A program made the position numbers and the translations under genes. From the NCBI GenBank assembly GCA_946407895.1, contig CAMJQA010000039.1, positions 1-34,100 of the forward strand: a DNA stretch of 34,100 nucleotides. Reading direction: 5' to 3'. Of the stretch, positions 1 through 7,949 are shown one piece after another; the first letter of the stretch is position 1; every line of letters starts with the position of its first letter. Under the pieces are notes generated by a model. That model had not been told where the DNA came from and ran no database searches. It saw only the letters and a program-made list of their open reading frames with translations. The stretch comes from an uncultured Prevotellaceae bacterium (GTDB taxonomy: Bacteria; Bacteroidota; Bacteroidia; Bacteroidales; Bacteroidaceae).

Positions 1-559
1 GGCTCTCCACCTTGAAGGCACCGATGATGGGGTTCTCGTTGCTGATGGTGATGGCGCGGTTTATCTTCTGAGTCGTATCGGCATAGTTGATGAGCAGGTT
101 GGCCCTCAACAGCAGCTGATCTTCGGGACCTTTCTGGAAGTAAACGGTCTGTTCGTTCACTTGTTCGCCGCCAAACTTGCCGCTGCTGGCGGGGGTGCTG
201 GTATAGCGCGTGGTGGTCAGGAACTGACGTCCGATAAGGCTGTCGGGAATCTCGAAGAACCAGTCGCTCTTCATCTTCGTCACGTGGAAGAGTCCCTTGC
301 GGTCCACCGAGGGCATTTCCTTCTTCACCGAGTCCTTGGGGGCTTCAGCCACCTTCTTGCGCTTGCCGAAGATGATGTACTTGCGGCGTCCCTTCTTCTG
401 TTTTTTCTGGTCAGCCTTGGCACCGTCCTTCTTCTGCTTGTCACTCTTTTGTTTCTTCTCCGTTTGCTCGCTCTTGGCCTTTTCGGCAATGGGCAGCGGG
501 CTGGCACTGGCCGTCAGCATGGCTCCGCATAGCATCAGGCATAAGTAGTATTTTCTCAT
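1..559 (-). CDS. Zinc-dependent metalloprotease, DUF5118/DUF5117 type (5' part only)
   Basis: The gene starts at the ATG read from 559 and runs off the left edge, so only the first 186 residues are visible. They show a short signal peptide (MRKYYLCLMLCGAMLTASA), then a very Lys/Gln-rich linker at about residues 25-75 (repeated KK, QKK and KGRRK runs), then a segment with GLFHVTKMKSDWFFEIPD and a following LIGRQFLTTTRY that matches the DUF5118 domain at the front of exported Bacteroidetes metzincin-like metalloproteases. In that family a DUF5117 domain and an HExxH zinc site follow. They would lie outside this window, so catalysis cannot be checked. The basic linker between signal and first domain is longer than I would expect. 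It is divergent from uvrB with its own promoter at 613-644. Confidence 0.75.
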   Translation of the reverse strand, partial: MRKYYLCLMLCGAMLTASASPLPIAEKAKSEQTEKKQKSDKQKKDGAKADQKKQKKGRRKYIIFGKRKKVAEAPKDSVKKEMPSVDRKGLFHVTKMKSDWFFEIPDSLIGRQFLTTTRYTSTPASSGKFGGEQVNEQTVYFQKGPEDQLLLRANLLINYADTTQKINRAITISNENPIIGAFKVES

Positions 560-612
560 CGCTAATATATAAATGTATAATGTGTTTGCGCTCAGATGTT
601 CAAAAAGGAATA

Positions 613-644
613 CAAAATTACACATTTTTTCCGGATTCTACAAA
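613..644 (-). promoter_or_regulatory. Promoter of the metalloprotease
   Basis: On the minus strand a TTTG (-33 element, 644-641) is followed after exactly 20 bp by TAATTTTG (-7 element, 620-613). This matches the Bacteroidetes primary sigma consensus TTTG-N19-21-TAnnTTTG. Transcription should start near 607, leaving a leader of about 48 nt before the ATG at 559. Confidence 0.7.
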
Positions 645-663
645 TTTATTCCCAGAAAATGTT

Positions 664-671
664 TAACTTTG
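664..671 (+). promoter_or_regulatory. -7 element in front of uvrB
   Basis: TAACTTTG fits the Bacteroidetes -7 consensus. It ends only 9 bp before the uvrB ATG at 681, so a transcript starting here would have a leader of about 3-5 nt or none. No good TTTG is seen about 20 bp further upstream, so the match is weaker than the other promoters in the window. Confidence 0.45.
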
Positions 672-680
672 TCGGTCATT

Positions 681-2705
681 ATGAAGGAATTTGAACTTAC
701 ATCCCGTTTTGCCCCAACTGGCGACCAGCCCGAGGCCATACGTCAGCTCACCGAGGGCGTACTTTCCGGCCAGCCCGCACAGACTTTGCTGGGCGTGACT
801 GGCAGTGGCAAGACATTTACCATCGCAAACGTAATTGCCAACGTGGGCCGGCCCACGCTTATCCTATCGCATAACAAGACGTTGGCTGCTCAGCTCTATG
901 GCGAGATGAAGCAGTTTTTCCCGCATAACGCAGTGGAGTATTATGTCAGTTACTACGATTACTATCAGCCTGAGGCATACATTCCCAGTACGGATACGTA
1001 CATTGAGAAGGACCTGGCTATAAATGATGAGATTGACAAGTTGCGTCTGGCCGCTACCAGCGCTCTCCTTTCAGGGCGGAAGGATGTTATCGTTGTTAGC
1101 AGTGTATCCTGCATCTACGGTATGGGAAATCCTGCTGCCTTTTACGAGAATGTCATCGACTTGAAGGTTGGGCAGACCTTGGACAGGAATGACCTCTTGC
1201 GTCGTTTGACCGACAGCCTTTATGTAAGGAATGATGTGGCGCTGGGGCGTGGCTGCTTCCGTGTGAAAGGTGATACGGTAGATGTAGCTTTGGCTTATAG
1301 TGACAGCCTTCTGCGCATCACTTTCTGGGACGACGAGATAGAATCGCTCGAGGAAGTGGACCCGGTTTCCTCCTATCGTATGGGGCGTTATGATGATTAC
1401 AAGATCTACCCGGCCAATCTTTTTATGACCAGTGCCGAAGGGCAGGAGCGTGCTATTCGCCTCATCCAGGACGATTTGCAGAAGCAGGTGGCATACTTTG
1501 AGGAGATAGGCAAGCCTTTGGAAGCCAAGCGGCTGTATGAACGTGTGACCTACGATGTTGAGATGATTCGCGAGTTGGGTCACTGTTCGGGCATCGAGAA
1601 CTACAGCCGCTACTTCGACGGCAGGCAGCCCGGTACACGGCCATATTGCCTGTTGGATTTCTTCCCCAAAGATTTCTTGATGGTCATTGACGAGAGTCAC
1701 GTCTCCGTACCTCAGATTGGCGCTATGTACGGCGGCGACCAGGCCCGTAAGAACAATTTGGTCGAGTATGGCTTCCGCCTGCCTGCCGCACGAGATAACC
1801 GTCCCCTGAAGTTCCAGGAGTTCCAGGAGCTGGTGAACCAGGTTATCTACGTCAGTGCTACTCCGGCTGACTTCGAGTTGGAGCAGAGCGAGGGCATCGT
1901 CGTGGAGCAGCTGATACGTCCTACGGGTTTGCTTGACCCTGTTATCGAAGTTCGTCCCACTGAGAATCAGGTTGACGATTTGATGGAGGAGATTCAGCAA
2001 CGTATTGAGCGGCACGAACGCACCCTCGTTACCACGCTGACCAAGCGTATGGCTGAGGAACTGACGGAGTACCTGCAGCGTCACGGCATTCAGACGGCTT
2101 ATATACATAGTGATGTGGACACCTTGGAGCGCGTTCAGATTATGGATAACCTGAGGGCCGGAGTCTATGACGTTCTGGTGGGCGTGAATCTCCTTCGCGA
2201 GGGGTTAGACCTTCCCGAAGTCTCGCTGGTGGCTATCCTGGATGCCGACAAGGAGGGCTTCCTGCGCAGCCATAGGAGCCTCACCCAGACGGTTGGCCGT
2301 GCAGCGCGTCATCTCAACGGCCGTGCTATTATGTATGGCGATCATATTACTGAGAGTATGGCACTGACGATTGAGGAGACTAACCGCAGGCGTGAAAAAC
2401 AGCTGCGCTACAATGAAGAGCACCACATCACACCGACGGCAATTCGCAAGGCGCGTACCATGGGCAACCTCATTCAGGCCGGCCAGCAGGCTGAGAGCCG
2501 CGCATACGTTGAACCTCAGTTTGACAGTATTATGGCTGCCGACCCGTTGGTGGAGATGCTTACTTCCCAGCAGATCTCCCACAACATTGAGGTGTTGCGC
2601 AAGCGTATGACAGAGGCGGCCAAGCGACTCGATTTCGTTGAGGCAGCCCAGTTGCGCGACGAGATGCTTCGCCTGATGGAGAAAAGCGAGGCGCACAAGG
2701 AGTGA
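681..2705 (+). CDS. uvrB: UvrABC excinuclease subunit B
   Basis: UvrB is the damage-verifying helicase-like subunit of nucleotide excision repair. It is loaded on DNA by UvrA and then recruits UvrC for incision. The 674-residue product has normal family length. Visible motifs are the Walker A loop GVTGSGKT (residues 38-45), the beta-hairpin region around YYDYYQPEAYIP (about 92-105) that inserts between strands, the Walker B-type VIDESH, the helicase motifs SATP and QTVGRAARH, and a C-terminal UVR domain (IEVLRKRM to AAQLRDEMLRL) that contacts UvrC. The frame stays open upstream to 573, but the ATG at 681 gives the canonical N-terminus MKEFELTSRF and sits just after a -7 element. It stands alone, divergent from a metalloprotease and convergent with an amino acid carrier. 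Confidence 0.97.
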   Translation: MKEFELTSRFAPTGDQPEAIRQLTEGVLSGQPAQTLLGVTGSGKTFTIANVIANVGRPTLILSHNKTLAAQLYGEMKQFFPHNAVEYYVSYYDYYQPEAYIPSTDTYIEKDLAINDEIDKLRLAATSALLSGRKDVIVVSSVSCIYGMGNPAAFYENVIDLKVGQTLDRNDLLRRLTDSLYVRNDVALGRGCFRVKGDTVDVALAYSDSLLRITFWDDEIESLEEVDPVSSYRMGRYDDYKIYPANLFMTSAEGQERAIRLIQDDLQKQVAYFEEIGKPLEAKRLYERVTYDVEMIRELGHCSGIENYSRYFDGRQPGTRPYCLLDFFPKDFLMVIDESHVSVPQIGAMYGGDQARKNNLVEYGFRLPAARDNRPLKFQEFQELVNQVIYVSATPADFELEQSEGIVVEQLIRPTGLLDPVIEVRPTENQVDDLMEEIQQRIERHERTLVTTLTKRMAEELTEYLQRHGIQTAYIHSDVDTLERVQIMDNLRAGVYDVLVGVNLLREGLDLPEVSLVAILDADKEGFLRSHRSLTQTVGRAARHLNGRAIMYGDHITESMALTIEETNRRREKQLRYNEEHHITPTAIRKARTMGNLIQAGQQAESRAYVEPQFDSIMAADPLVEMLTSQQISHNIEVLRKRMTEAAKRLDFVEAAQLRDEMLRLMEKSEAHKE

Positions 2706-2763
2706 GCCCATCCTGGTTTGCTCCGATTTGGGATAATACTACATAGAGTTTTTTTGCGTTTTT

Positions 2764-2848
2764 ATCTGTCAATCTGTCACGGCGGCGCTTAACCGCCTGG
2801 TATTCATAACGTTGCCGTGTGACAGGTGGTGTGACAGATGTGACAGAT
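2764..2848. repeat. Inverted cluster of TGACAGAT motifs
   Basis: ATCTGTCA occurs twice in tandem (2764-2771 and 2772-2779). Its reverse complement TGACAGAT occurs twice at 2832-2839 and 2841-2848, with a related TGACAGG at 2820-2826. A small hairpin GGCGG/CCGCC (about 2783-2798) lies between the arms. The arrangement can fold into a large stem-loop behind uvrB or act as a multi-site operator. There is no gene here. Confidence 0.6.
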
Positions 2849-2906
2849 CTATTGCAAAGGTGAGTACGCATAGGCAGACGGATTCAGCGGCGTTGTTTCG
2901 TCGAAA

Positions 2907-3017
2907 CATCGGCGTAGGAACGATGAAACAACGGCGTAGGAACGATGAAACAGCGGCATCGACTGAATTGGGGTAACAGCTCGGTTCAAGTGGGGTAGAT
3001 GCTCGGTTCAAGTGGGA
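2907..3017. repeat. Tandem array of five 22-23 bp units
   Basis: Two units of 22 bp (2907-2928 and 2929-2950) share GGCGTAGGAACGATGAAA. A 23-bp transition unit follows (2951-2973). Two more 22-bp units (2974-2995 and 2996-3017) share GCTCGGTTCAAGTGGG. The unit sequence changes along the array while the period is kept. There are no spacers of a different class, so this is not a CRISPR. Confidence 0.7.
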
Positions 3018-3033
3018 TATTGCCTTTAGCCAC

Positions 3034-3149
3034 ATGATCATGCGCCTCGGGGCGCATTATCGTGTGCCCCGGGGCACAGCCAAAGGTAAAGTCAAGCGTT
3101 TGAATTGCCCAATTCAAACGCTTGACCAGGCGGGTTCAAGCGTTTGAAT
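3034..3149. repeat. Cluster of palindromes, including a perfect 36-bp inverted repeat
   Basis: The arms GTCAAGCGTTTGAATTG (3091-3107) and its exact complement (3110-3126) flank a 2-bp centre. A third, partial copy TCAAGCGTTTGAAT lies at 3136-3149. Upstream are ATGATCAT (3034-3041), TGCGCC/GGCGCA (3041-3056) and the self-complementary GTGCCCCGGGGCAC (3064-3077). The cluster sits between the convergent ends of uvrB and the symporter gene and could terminate transcription from either side, although no long T-run follows. Otherwise I see nothing coding in 2706-3251. Confidence 0.7.
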
Positions 3150-3251
3150 CGGGCATGTCATGCAGGTGCCTGAGTATGAGTATAAGTATAGAAGCAGGCT
3201 AAAGTGTCTTATTCTTCGGATGGCTGCAGGGCCTGCCTGTGGGGGCGGAGG

Positions 3252-4586
3252 TCATTTCTTCTTCCCGAAGTATTCTTTCGTCTCGCGGGCTGCCACACCG
3301 CTCAACAGCAGCAGGGCTATCAGGTTGGGTATGGCCATCAGGGCATTCATGCAGTCGGCTATGTTCCATATAACGTCCAGCCCGATGATGCTTCCAAAGA
3401 AGAGCACCACGATGAAGAGTATGCGATAGAAGCGGCTCATGTGGGAACCCTCGATGTAGTCCACCGCACTCTCGCCGTAGTAGCTCCATCCGAGGATTGT
3501 GCTGAAGGCGAAGGTCAGTATGCCGAAGGTGAGGAGCGGTGCTCCCACGTAGGGGATCTTGCTGAATGCCATTTTCGTCAGGCTTGCGCCGTCGGCATAG
3601 GAGATGTCGGGGTAGGCCAGGATGCTGCTTACCAGCACGATGCCCGTCAGTGCGCAGATGACGACCGTGTCCCAGAATGTGGCCGTGCTCGATACCAGGG
3701 CCTGGCGCACGGGATTCCGCGTCTGTGCCGTCGCGGCCACGATGGGGGCGCTGCCCATGCCGCTCTCGTTGCTGAACAGGCCGCGGGCTATGCCGTATCG
3801 GGCGGCCATCATCACGCTGCTTCCCACAAAGCCGCCCCCGGCTGCTGAGGGGTTGAAGGCCGAATTTATGATGAGGCGGACGGCTGGCATGACGAACTCG
3901 CTGTTCATACATAGTATAATGATGCAGCCGATTACGTAGATTGCGGCCATGAAGGGCACCAGGATGGTGCACACGCGGGCGATTATCCTGACGCCGCCCA
4001 GGATGACCACTGCTGCCAACAGGCTGACCACGAGGCCTACTATCCATTGCGGTATGCCGAACGTTTCGTTTGAGAGCAGCGCGATGGAGTTCGCCTGCAC
4101 CGTGCAGCCGATGCCGAACGAGGCCAGGGCGGTGGAGACGGCGAAGAAGAGGGCCAGCCGCTTCATGCCGAGCCCGCGTTCGAGGGCGTACATCGGTCCG
4201 CCGTAGTACCGGCCGTCGTCCGTCTTTATGCGATACTTCACGGCCAGCAGGCCCTCGGCGTACTTCGTGGCTATGCCGAAGATGCCGGTCAGCCAGCACC
4301 ACAGCACGGCTCCCGGGCCGCCCAGCGCCACGGCGGTGGCCACGCCCACGATGTTGCCTGTGCCTATCGTCGCTGCCAGGGCCGTGGCAAGTGCTCCGAA
4401 CTGCGATACCTCTCCCTCGCCGTCCTGGTCGCGGCTCACCGACAGGCGGATGCCCGTCAGCAGTTTGCGCTGCGGGATGCCCAGGCGGACGGTCAGGTAC
4501 AGGTGGGTGCCCAGCAGCAATACTATCATAGGCCAGCCCCACAGCAGGGAGCTTACTTGCGCGAAGAATTCATTTACGGTGTCCAT
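3252..4586 (-). CDS. Sodium:alanine/glycine symporter, AGCS family
   Basis: This is an inner-membrane carrier of the alanine-or-glycine:cation symporter family, importing small neutral amino acids with Na+ (family knowledge). The 444 residues include about ten or eleven hydrophobic segments. Family signatures are visible: AATIGTGNIVGVATA (71-85), GIATKYAEGLLAVKYR (104-119), GGPMYALERGLG (129-140) and the strongly conserved FSNESGMGSAPI (271-282). A short charged C-terminus (RETKEYFGKKK) ends the protein. It begins 37 bp after the stop of the S41 protease on the same strand, so the two are probably co-transcribed from the promoter at 7842-7872, which would link periplasmic proteolysis to amino acid uptake. 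The exact substrate cannot be read from the sequence. Confidence 0.93.
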   Translation of the reverse strand: MDTVNEFFAQVSSLLWGWPMIVLLLGTHLYLTVRLGIPQRKLLTGIRLSVSRDQDGEGEVSQFGALATALAATIGTGNIVGVATAVALGGPGAVLWCWLTGIFGIATKYAEGLLAVKYRIKTDDGRYYGGPMYALERGLGMKRLALFFAVSTALASFGIGCTVQANSIALLSNETFGIPQWIVGLVVSLLAAVVILGGVRIIARVCTILVPFMAAIYVIGCIIILCMNSEFVMPAVRLIINSAFNPSAAGGGFVGSSVMMAARYGIARGLFSNESGMGSAPIVAATAQTRNPVRQALVSSTATFWDTVVICALTGIVLVSSILAYPDISYADGASLTKMAFSKIPYVGAPLLTFGILTFAFSTILGWSYYGESAVDYIEGSHMSRFYRILFIVVLFFGSIIGLDVIWNIADCMNALMAIPNLIALLLLSGVAARETKEYFGKKK

Positions 4587-4623
4587 AATTGTGCAGGGGA
4601 GCTACGTATTGGCCTGTGCTTTC

Positions 4624-7600
4624 CTACTTCAGCATCTGGCGCACGGCGGTTTCTATCTGTGCGTCGCGTCCGTTCAGAATGTCGGCGGGCGCGTTGTAGC
4701 ATTCTATGTCGGGCCTCAGTTCCTGGTTCTCGAGGAAGGCTCCGCGATTGTCCATCGAGGCTACCTGCGGTATGCCGAAGGTGTAGCCTCCGATGTTCTC
4801 CCACCATACGGCGGTCATCGTCCCGGCCATGGGCGCCCCTATGAGTTTGCCTATGCCAAGCTCTTTGTAGAGCCAGGGTGTGCCGTGGGCGTTGGAGTAG
4901 CAGTCCTCGCATACGAGCATGCACGATGGTTTCACCCACCGGTTATAGGGGTCGTTGCCGATGTGCTGCCCGCGGGGCATGTACCTTGTGGTCAGCTTGC
5001 CCGACAGCAGGTCGCATACATCGTTGTGCAGCCATCCGCCGCCGTTGTGGCGCGTGTCGATGATGGCGGCTTCGCGCTGTCGGTTCTTGTCGCTGAGCAG
5101 GTTCTTGTACAGTTCGTGGAAGCTCTCGCTGTTCATGGCCTCGATGTGTACGTAGGCCAGGCGGCCGCCCGAGAGGCTGTCCACCATGTGTTCGTTGCGC
5201 CTCACCCATCGTTTGTAGAGCAGGTCGTACTGCTTGCCGCTGTCGATGGGGCGTATTACGATGTCTTCCTTCTCTCCCTTGATGCTCAGGCGGGTGGCTA
5301 TGCCGGCCTTGCCGGCCAGCAGGGGGAAGTAGTCCTTGCCTGCCTCGATCTTCTGCCCGTCGATGGCGGTGATGATGGTGCCTGGCTTCACCTTCTCCTT
5401 CGTTTCGAGGGGTCCGCCGGTCAGTACCTCGGCTATGCGCAGTCCCTCGCCCTGGTATCGCTCGTCGAGCAGCACGCCCAGCTCGGCGGTGTGCAGGCAT
5501 TGTGGGTCGGGGCGGTAGCGGCAGCCGGTGTGCGACACGTTCAGCTCGCCCAGCATTTCGCTCATCATCTCACTGAAGTCGTAGCCGTTGTTGATGTGCG
5601 GCAGGAAGCGGCGGTACGTCTCGTGCAGGCGCTTCCAGTCGGCGCCGTTCATGTTGGGGTCGAAGAGCTTCTCGGCCGTCTGGCGCCACATGTGCTCGAA
5701 CAGGTAGGCCTGCTTCTCAGCCGGCCGGACGTTGAAGAAGGTGTTGAAGGGGATGTTCTTCACCTGCGCGGTGGCCAGGTCGAGTTTCTGTATGCTGCCG
5801 CCGGAGCCTGCGAAGTAGACCGTCTTGCAGTCGGGGTCGAGGTTGAGCTGGCGGGCCGACACGCTGGGCAGCTTCAGTTCGTTCTTCTCCTCCTTGAAGT
5901 CGCGCATCCACAGCGCCATCATGCCGTTGTATGGGGCCAGGTAGTAGAGCTTTGTGCCCTCCTTGTCCATGACGGCGTCGCCCAGGTAGGTCGATCCCAG
6001 GGTGAGGCGCATGGTCCGTGCGTCGAGGTTGGCCAGGTTCAGCTTCAGCTCCTTCGGCTTGTCGTCTTTCATGTCGGTGGAGTCTTTCTTCTCCTCCTTT
6101 TTCTTGCCGTCCTGCCGTGCTTTCTTCAGCAGGGCCAGTTCTTCCTTGTTCATGCGGAACTCGTCGTACGCCTCGTTGTCGAAGAACATGATGTATTCAT
6201 CCTGCTCGGCGCCCCAGGAGCCGTGGCTGCGGTATCCGGCGCGGTCGCTCTGGAATATCATGGCCCGTCCGTCCATCACCCATCGCGGGTGGCTGTCGCT
6301 GTATCCGCTCTGCGTCAGGTTCACGGGCCCGGCCTTTCCGTCGGCTTGCAGCAAGGCTATGTCGCCTATGCTCCATCCGGCCGTGCCGATATAGTCGGCC
6401 AGGAGCCATCGGCTGTCGGGGCTCCAGGTAAAGTACTGGTCGCCGTCGGTGTAGCTGTAGGCGTACTTGCCGTCCATGACGGTGTGTATCTTCTTCGACT
6501 TCAGGTTGATTACGCGTATGCTCGTGCGGTCCTCCAGGTAGGCCACCATCTTGCCGTCGGGGCTGTACTTGGGCTGGAACGAGGTGGTCTGGCCGTCGGT
6601 GAGGCGCTCCTCCTTCATGGCGGTGCAGTAGGCGAATTCCGATTCGTCCTTCTCCGTCAGCTCGGTCTGCCAGATGCTCCAGGTGCCGCCGCGCTCGCTG
6701 TCATAGACGAGTGCCCGGCCGTCGGGGCTGAAGTCGACGGTGCGTTCGCGTTCGGGCGTGTCGGTTATCTGCTTTGTGGTGACGTATTCCAGGTTGGTTA
6801 CATAGACGTCGTCGTTCATGATGAAGGCTATTTCCTTGCCCTTGGGCGAGACGCACACGCTGCGTGCGCCGTTCATGGCCAGGCGGCGGATGAGGTTGCT
6901 GGGCCGGGCGTCGTTCTGTATGCTGACGTTGAGCTTCGTCGGTTCGCCGCCCGAGGCGTTCATGGTGTATATCTCGCCGTCGTAGCTGAAGCAGAGGCGG
7001 CCGCTCCGCGATGCCGACAGGTAGCGCACGGGATTGCCCTTGTAGTGTGTGAGCTGCCGCTCGCTTCCGTCGGCCAGGCTGCGGGCATAGACGTTGAGCG
7101 TGCCGTCCTGCTCGGAGAGGTAGTAGATGCTCTGCCCGTCGGCCGCCCATACGGGGTTGCGGTCCTCGCCCTTGTAGGTGGTCAGCCGGCGGTACTCATT
7201 ATTACTATACACCCACACGTCGCGCGTGATGGGGCTCGTGTGGTGCTTGCGGAACCTGTCCTCGTATCCCTTCACGTCGACGTAGAGCAGCTCGCCGCGC
7301 GGGCCGATGCTGAGGTCGTCCATCGTCAGTTCCTGGTAGAGGCACTGCCGTCCGCCCGTTCTGGGCACGGCGTACAGGTGGAAGAACGTGGAGGTGGGGA
7401 AGGTGAGGTCCGCCGGCGCGGGATTGCCTGCCCGGCGCAGGATGATGCGCCCGTCCGCCGCCCAGGCCACGGGCACCTCGGAGACGGAGCTGGTGGTCAG
7501 CTGCTGCTTGCCCGAGCCGTCGGCCGCCATGACGAAGACGTCGAGCGAGCCCTCGCGGTCGCTGGCGAAGGCCAGGCTGTCGCCGCCGGGGCTCCACACG

Positions 7601-7812
7601 GGGTGGCCGTCGAAGCCGTCGTTCGTGGTGAGCTGCAGGGCGCGCCCGCCCGACGAGGGCACGCTGTAGACGTCGCCCATGTAGGTGAAGGCTATCTGCC
7701 CGCCGTCGGGCGAAATAGTACACGAGCGCAGCCAGAGGGGCTGCTCCTGGGCCTGAGCGGTCGTCAGGCCGAGCGCCAGCAGGAGGGCGCCGAGGGAAAT
7801 CTTTTTCTTCAT
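4624..7812 (-). CDS. Secreted Tricorn-like S41 family peptidase with beta-propeller and PDZ domains
   Basis: A signal peptide (MKKKISLGALLLALGLTTAQA) precedes two stretches of PD40/TolB-like propeller repeats (about residues 25-560, for example ISPDGGQIAF and FSPDGRALVY), a Lys/Asp-rich linker (about 565-590), a helical core, a PDZ domain (about 778-850) and the S41 protease domain. Tricorn catalytic positions can be matched: SH dyad S760-H761 (LNVSHTG), DTRHNGGG at 919-926, nucleophile S973 in CEDCYSNAHG, and E1037 in RPDIECYN. Tricorn has Asp after the nucleophile; here it is Asn. The role is probably trimming of oligopeptides in the periplasm. At 1062 residues it has the usual length. The symporter gene follows at 37 bp. 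The long open frame on the opposite strand is a composition artefact. Confidence 0.9.
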   Translation of the reverse strand: MKKKISLGALLLALGLTTAQAQEQPLWLRSCTISPDGGQIAFTYMGDVYSVPSSGGRALQLTTNDGFDGHPVWSPGGDSLAFASDREGSLDVFVMAADGSGKQQLTTSSVSEVPVAWAADGRIILRRAGNPAPADLTFPTSTFFHLYAVPRTGGRQCLYQELTMDDLSIGPRGELLYVDVKGYEDRFRKHHTSPITRDVWVYSNNEYRRLTTYKGEDRNPVWAADGQSIYYLSEQDGTLNVYARSLADGSERQLTHYKGNPVRYLSASRSGRLCFSYDGEIYTMNASGGEPTKLNVSIQNDARPSNLIRRLAMNGARSVCVSPKGKEIAFIMNDDVYVTNLEYVTTKQITDTPERERTVDFSPDGRALVYDSERGGTWSIWQTELTEKDESEFAYCTAMKEERLTDGQTTSFQPKYSPDGKMVAYLEDRTSIRVINLKSKKIHTVMDGKYAYSYTDGDQYFTWSPDSRWLLADYIGTAGWSIGDIALLQADGKAGPVNLTQSGYSDSHPRWVMDGRAMIFQSDRAGYRSHGSWGAEQDEYIMFFDNEAYDEFRMNKEELALLKKARQDGKKKEEKKDSTDMKDDKPKELKLNLANLDARTMRLTLGSTYLGDAVMDKEGTKLYYLAPYNGMMALWMRDFKEEKNELKLPSVSARQLNLDPDCKTVYFAGSGGSIQKLDLATAQVKNIPFNTFFNVRPAEKQAYLFEHMWRQTAEKLFDPNMNGADWKRLHETYRRFLPHINNGYDFSEMMSEMLGELNVSHTGCRYRPDPQCLHTAELGVLLDERYQGEGLRIAEVLTGGPLETKEKVKPGTIITAIDGQKIEAGKDYFPLLAGKAGIATRLSIKGEKEDIVIRPIDSGKQYDLLYKRWVRRNEHMVDSLSGGRLAYVHIEAMNSESFHELYKNLLSDKNRQREAAIIDTRHNGGGWLHNDVCDLLSGKLTTRYMPRGQHIGNDPYNRWVKPSCMLVCEDCYSNAHGTPWLYKELGIGKLIGAPMAGTMTAVWWENIGGYTFGIPQVASMDNRGAFLENQELRPDIECYNAPADILNGRDAQIETAVRQMLK

Positions 7813-7841
7813 ATTGCGTCAGGTGGAGATTAATTGCCTTG

Positions 7842-7872
7842 CAAAGGTACGATTAACTGAATTAAATGCAAA
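7842..7872 (-). promoter_or_regulatory. Promoter of the S41 protease-symporter operon
   Basis: On the minus strand a TTTG (7872-7869), a 19-bp spacer and TACCTTTG (7849-7842) give a full Bacteroidetes promoter. The expected start is near 7836, about 24 nt ahead of the ATG at 7812. It is back-to-back with the promoter of the ThiE-like gene, only 16 bp apart at the -33 boxes. Confidence 0.75.
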
Positions 7873-7888
7873 TAAAAACTGCTTTTAT

Positions 7889-7919
7889 TTTGTTTATCGC
7901 CCAGTTATTTGTAATTTTG
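7889..7919 (+). promoter_or_regulatory. Promoter of the ThiE-like gene
   Basis: TTTG (7889-7892), a 19-bp spacer and TAATTTTG (7912-7919) match the consensus, with an expected start near 7925 and a leader of about 25 nt. The 20 bases around the -33 box (7881-7900) are 19/20 identical to those at 26150-26169 in front of the DUF4375 gene. Confidence 0.75.
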
Positions 7920-7949
7920 CACATCGAAAACAGAGTGCAACAAATCGGA

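Noticed and set aside
161..548. Plus-strand frames opposite the metalloprotease start
   Set aside because: The leucine- and phenylalanine-rich translations arise from the complement of the Lys-rich linker (CTT/TTC runs).
4228..7833. A 1201-codon open frame on the plus strand opposite the S41 protease and symporter
   Set aside because: It mirrors codon-biased, GC-rich genes on the other strand. Its translation is low-complexity Val/Ala/Gly/His with no domain, and it crosses two well-supported genes.
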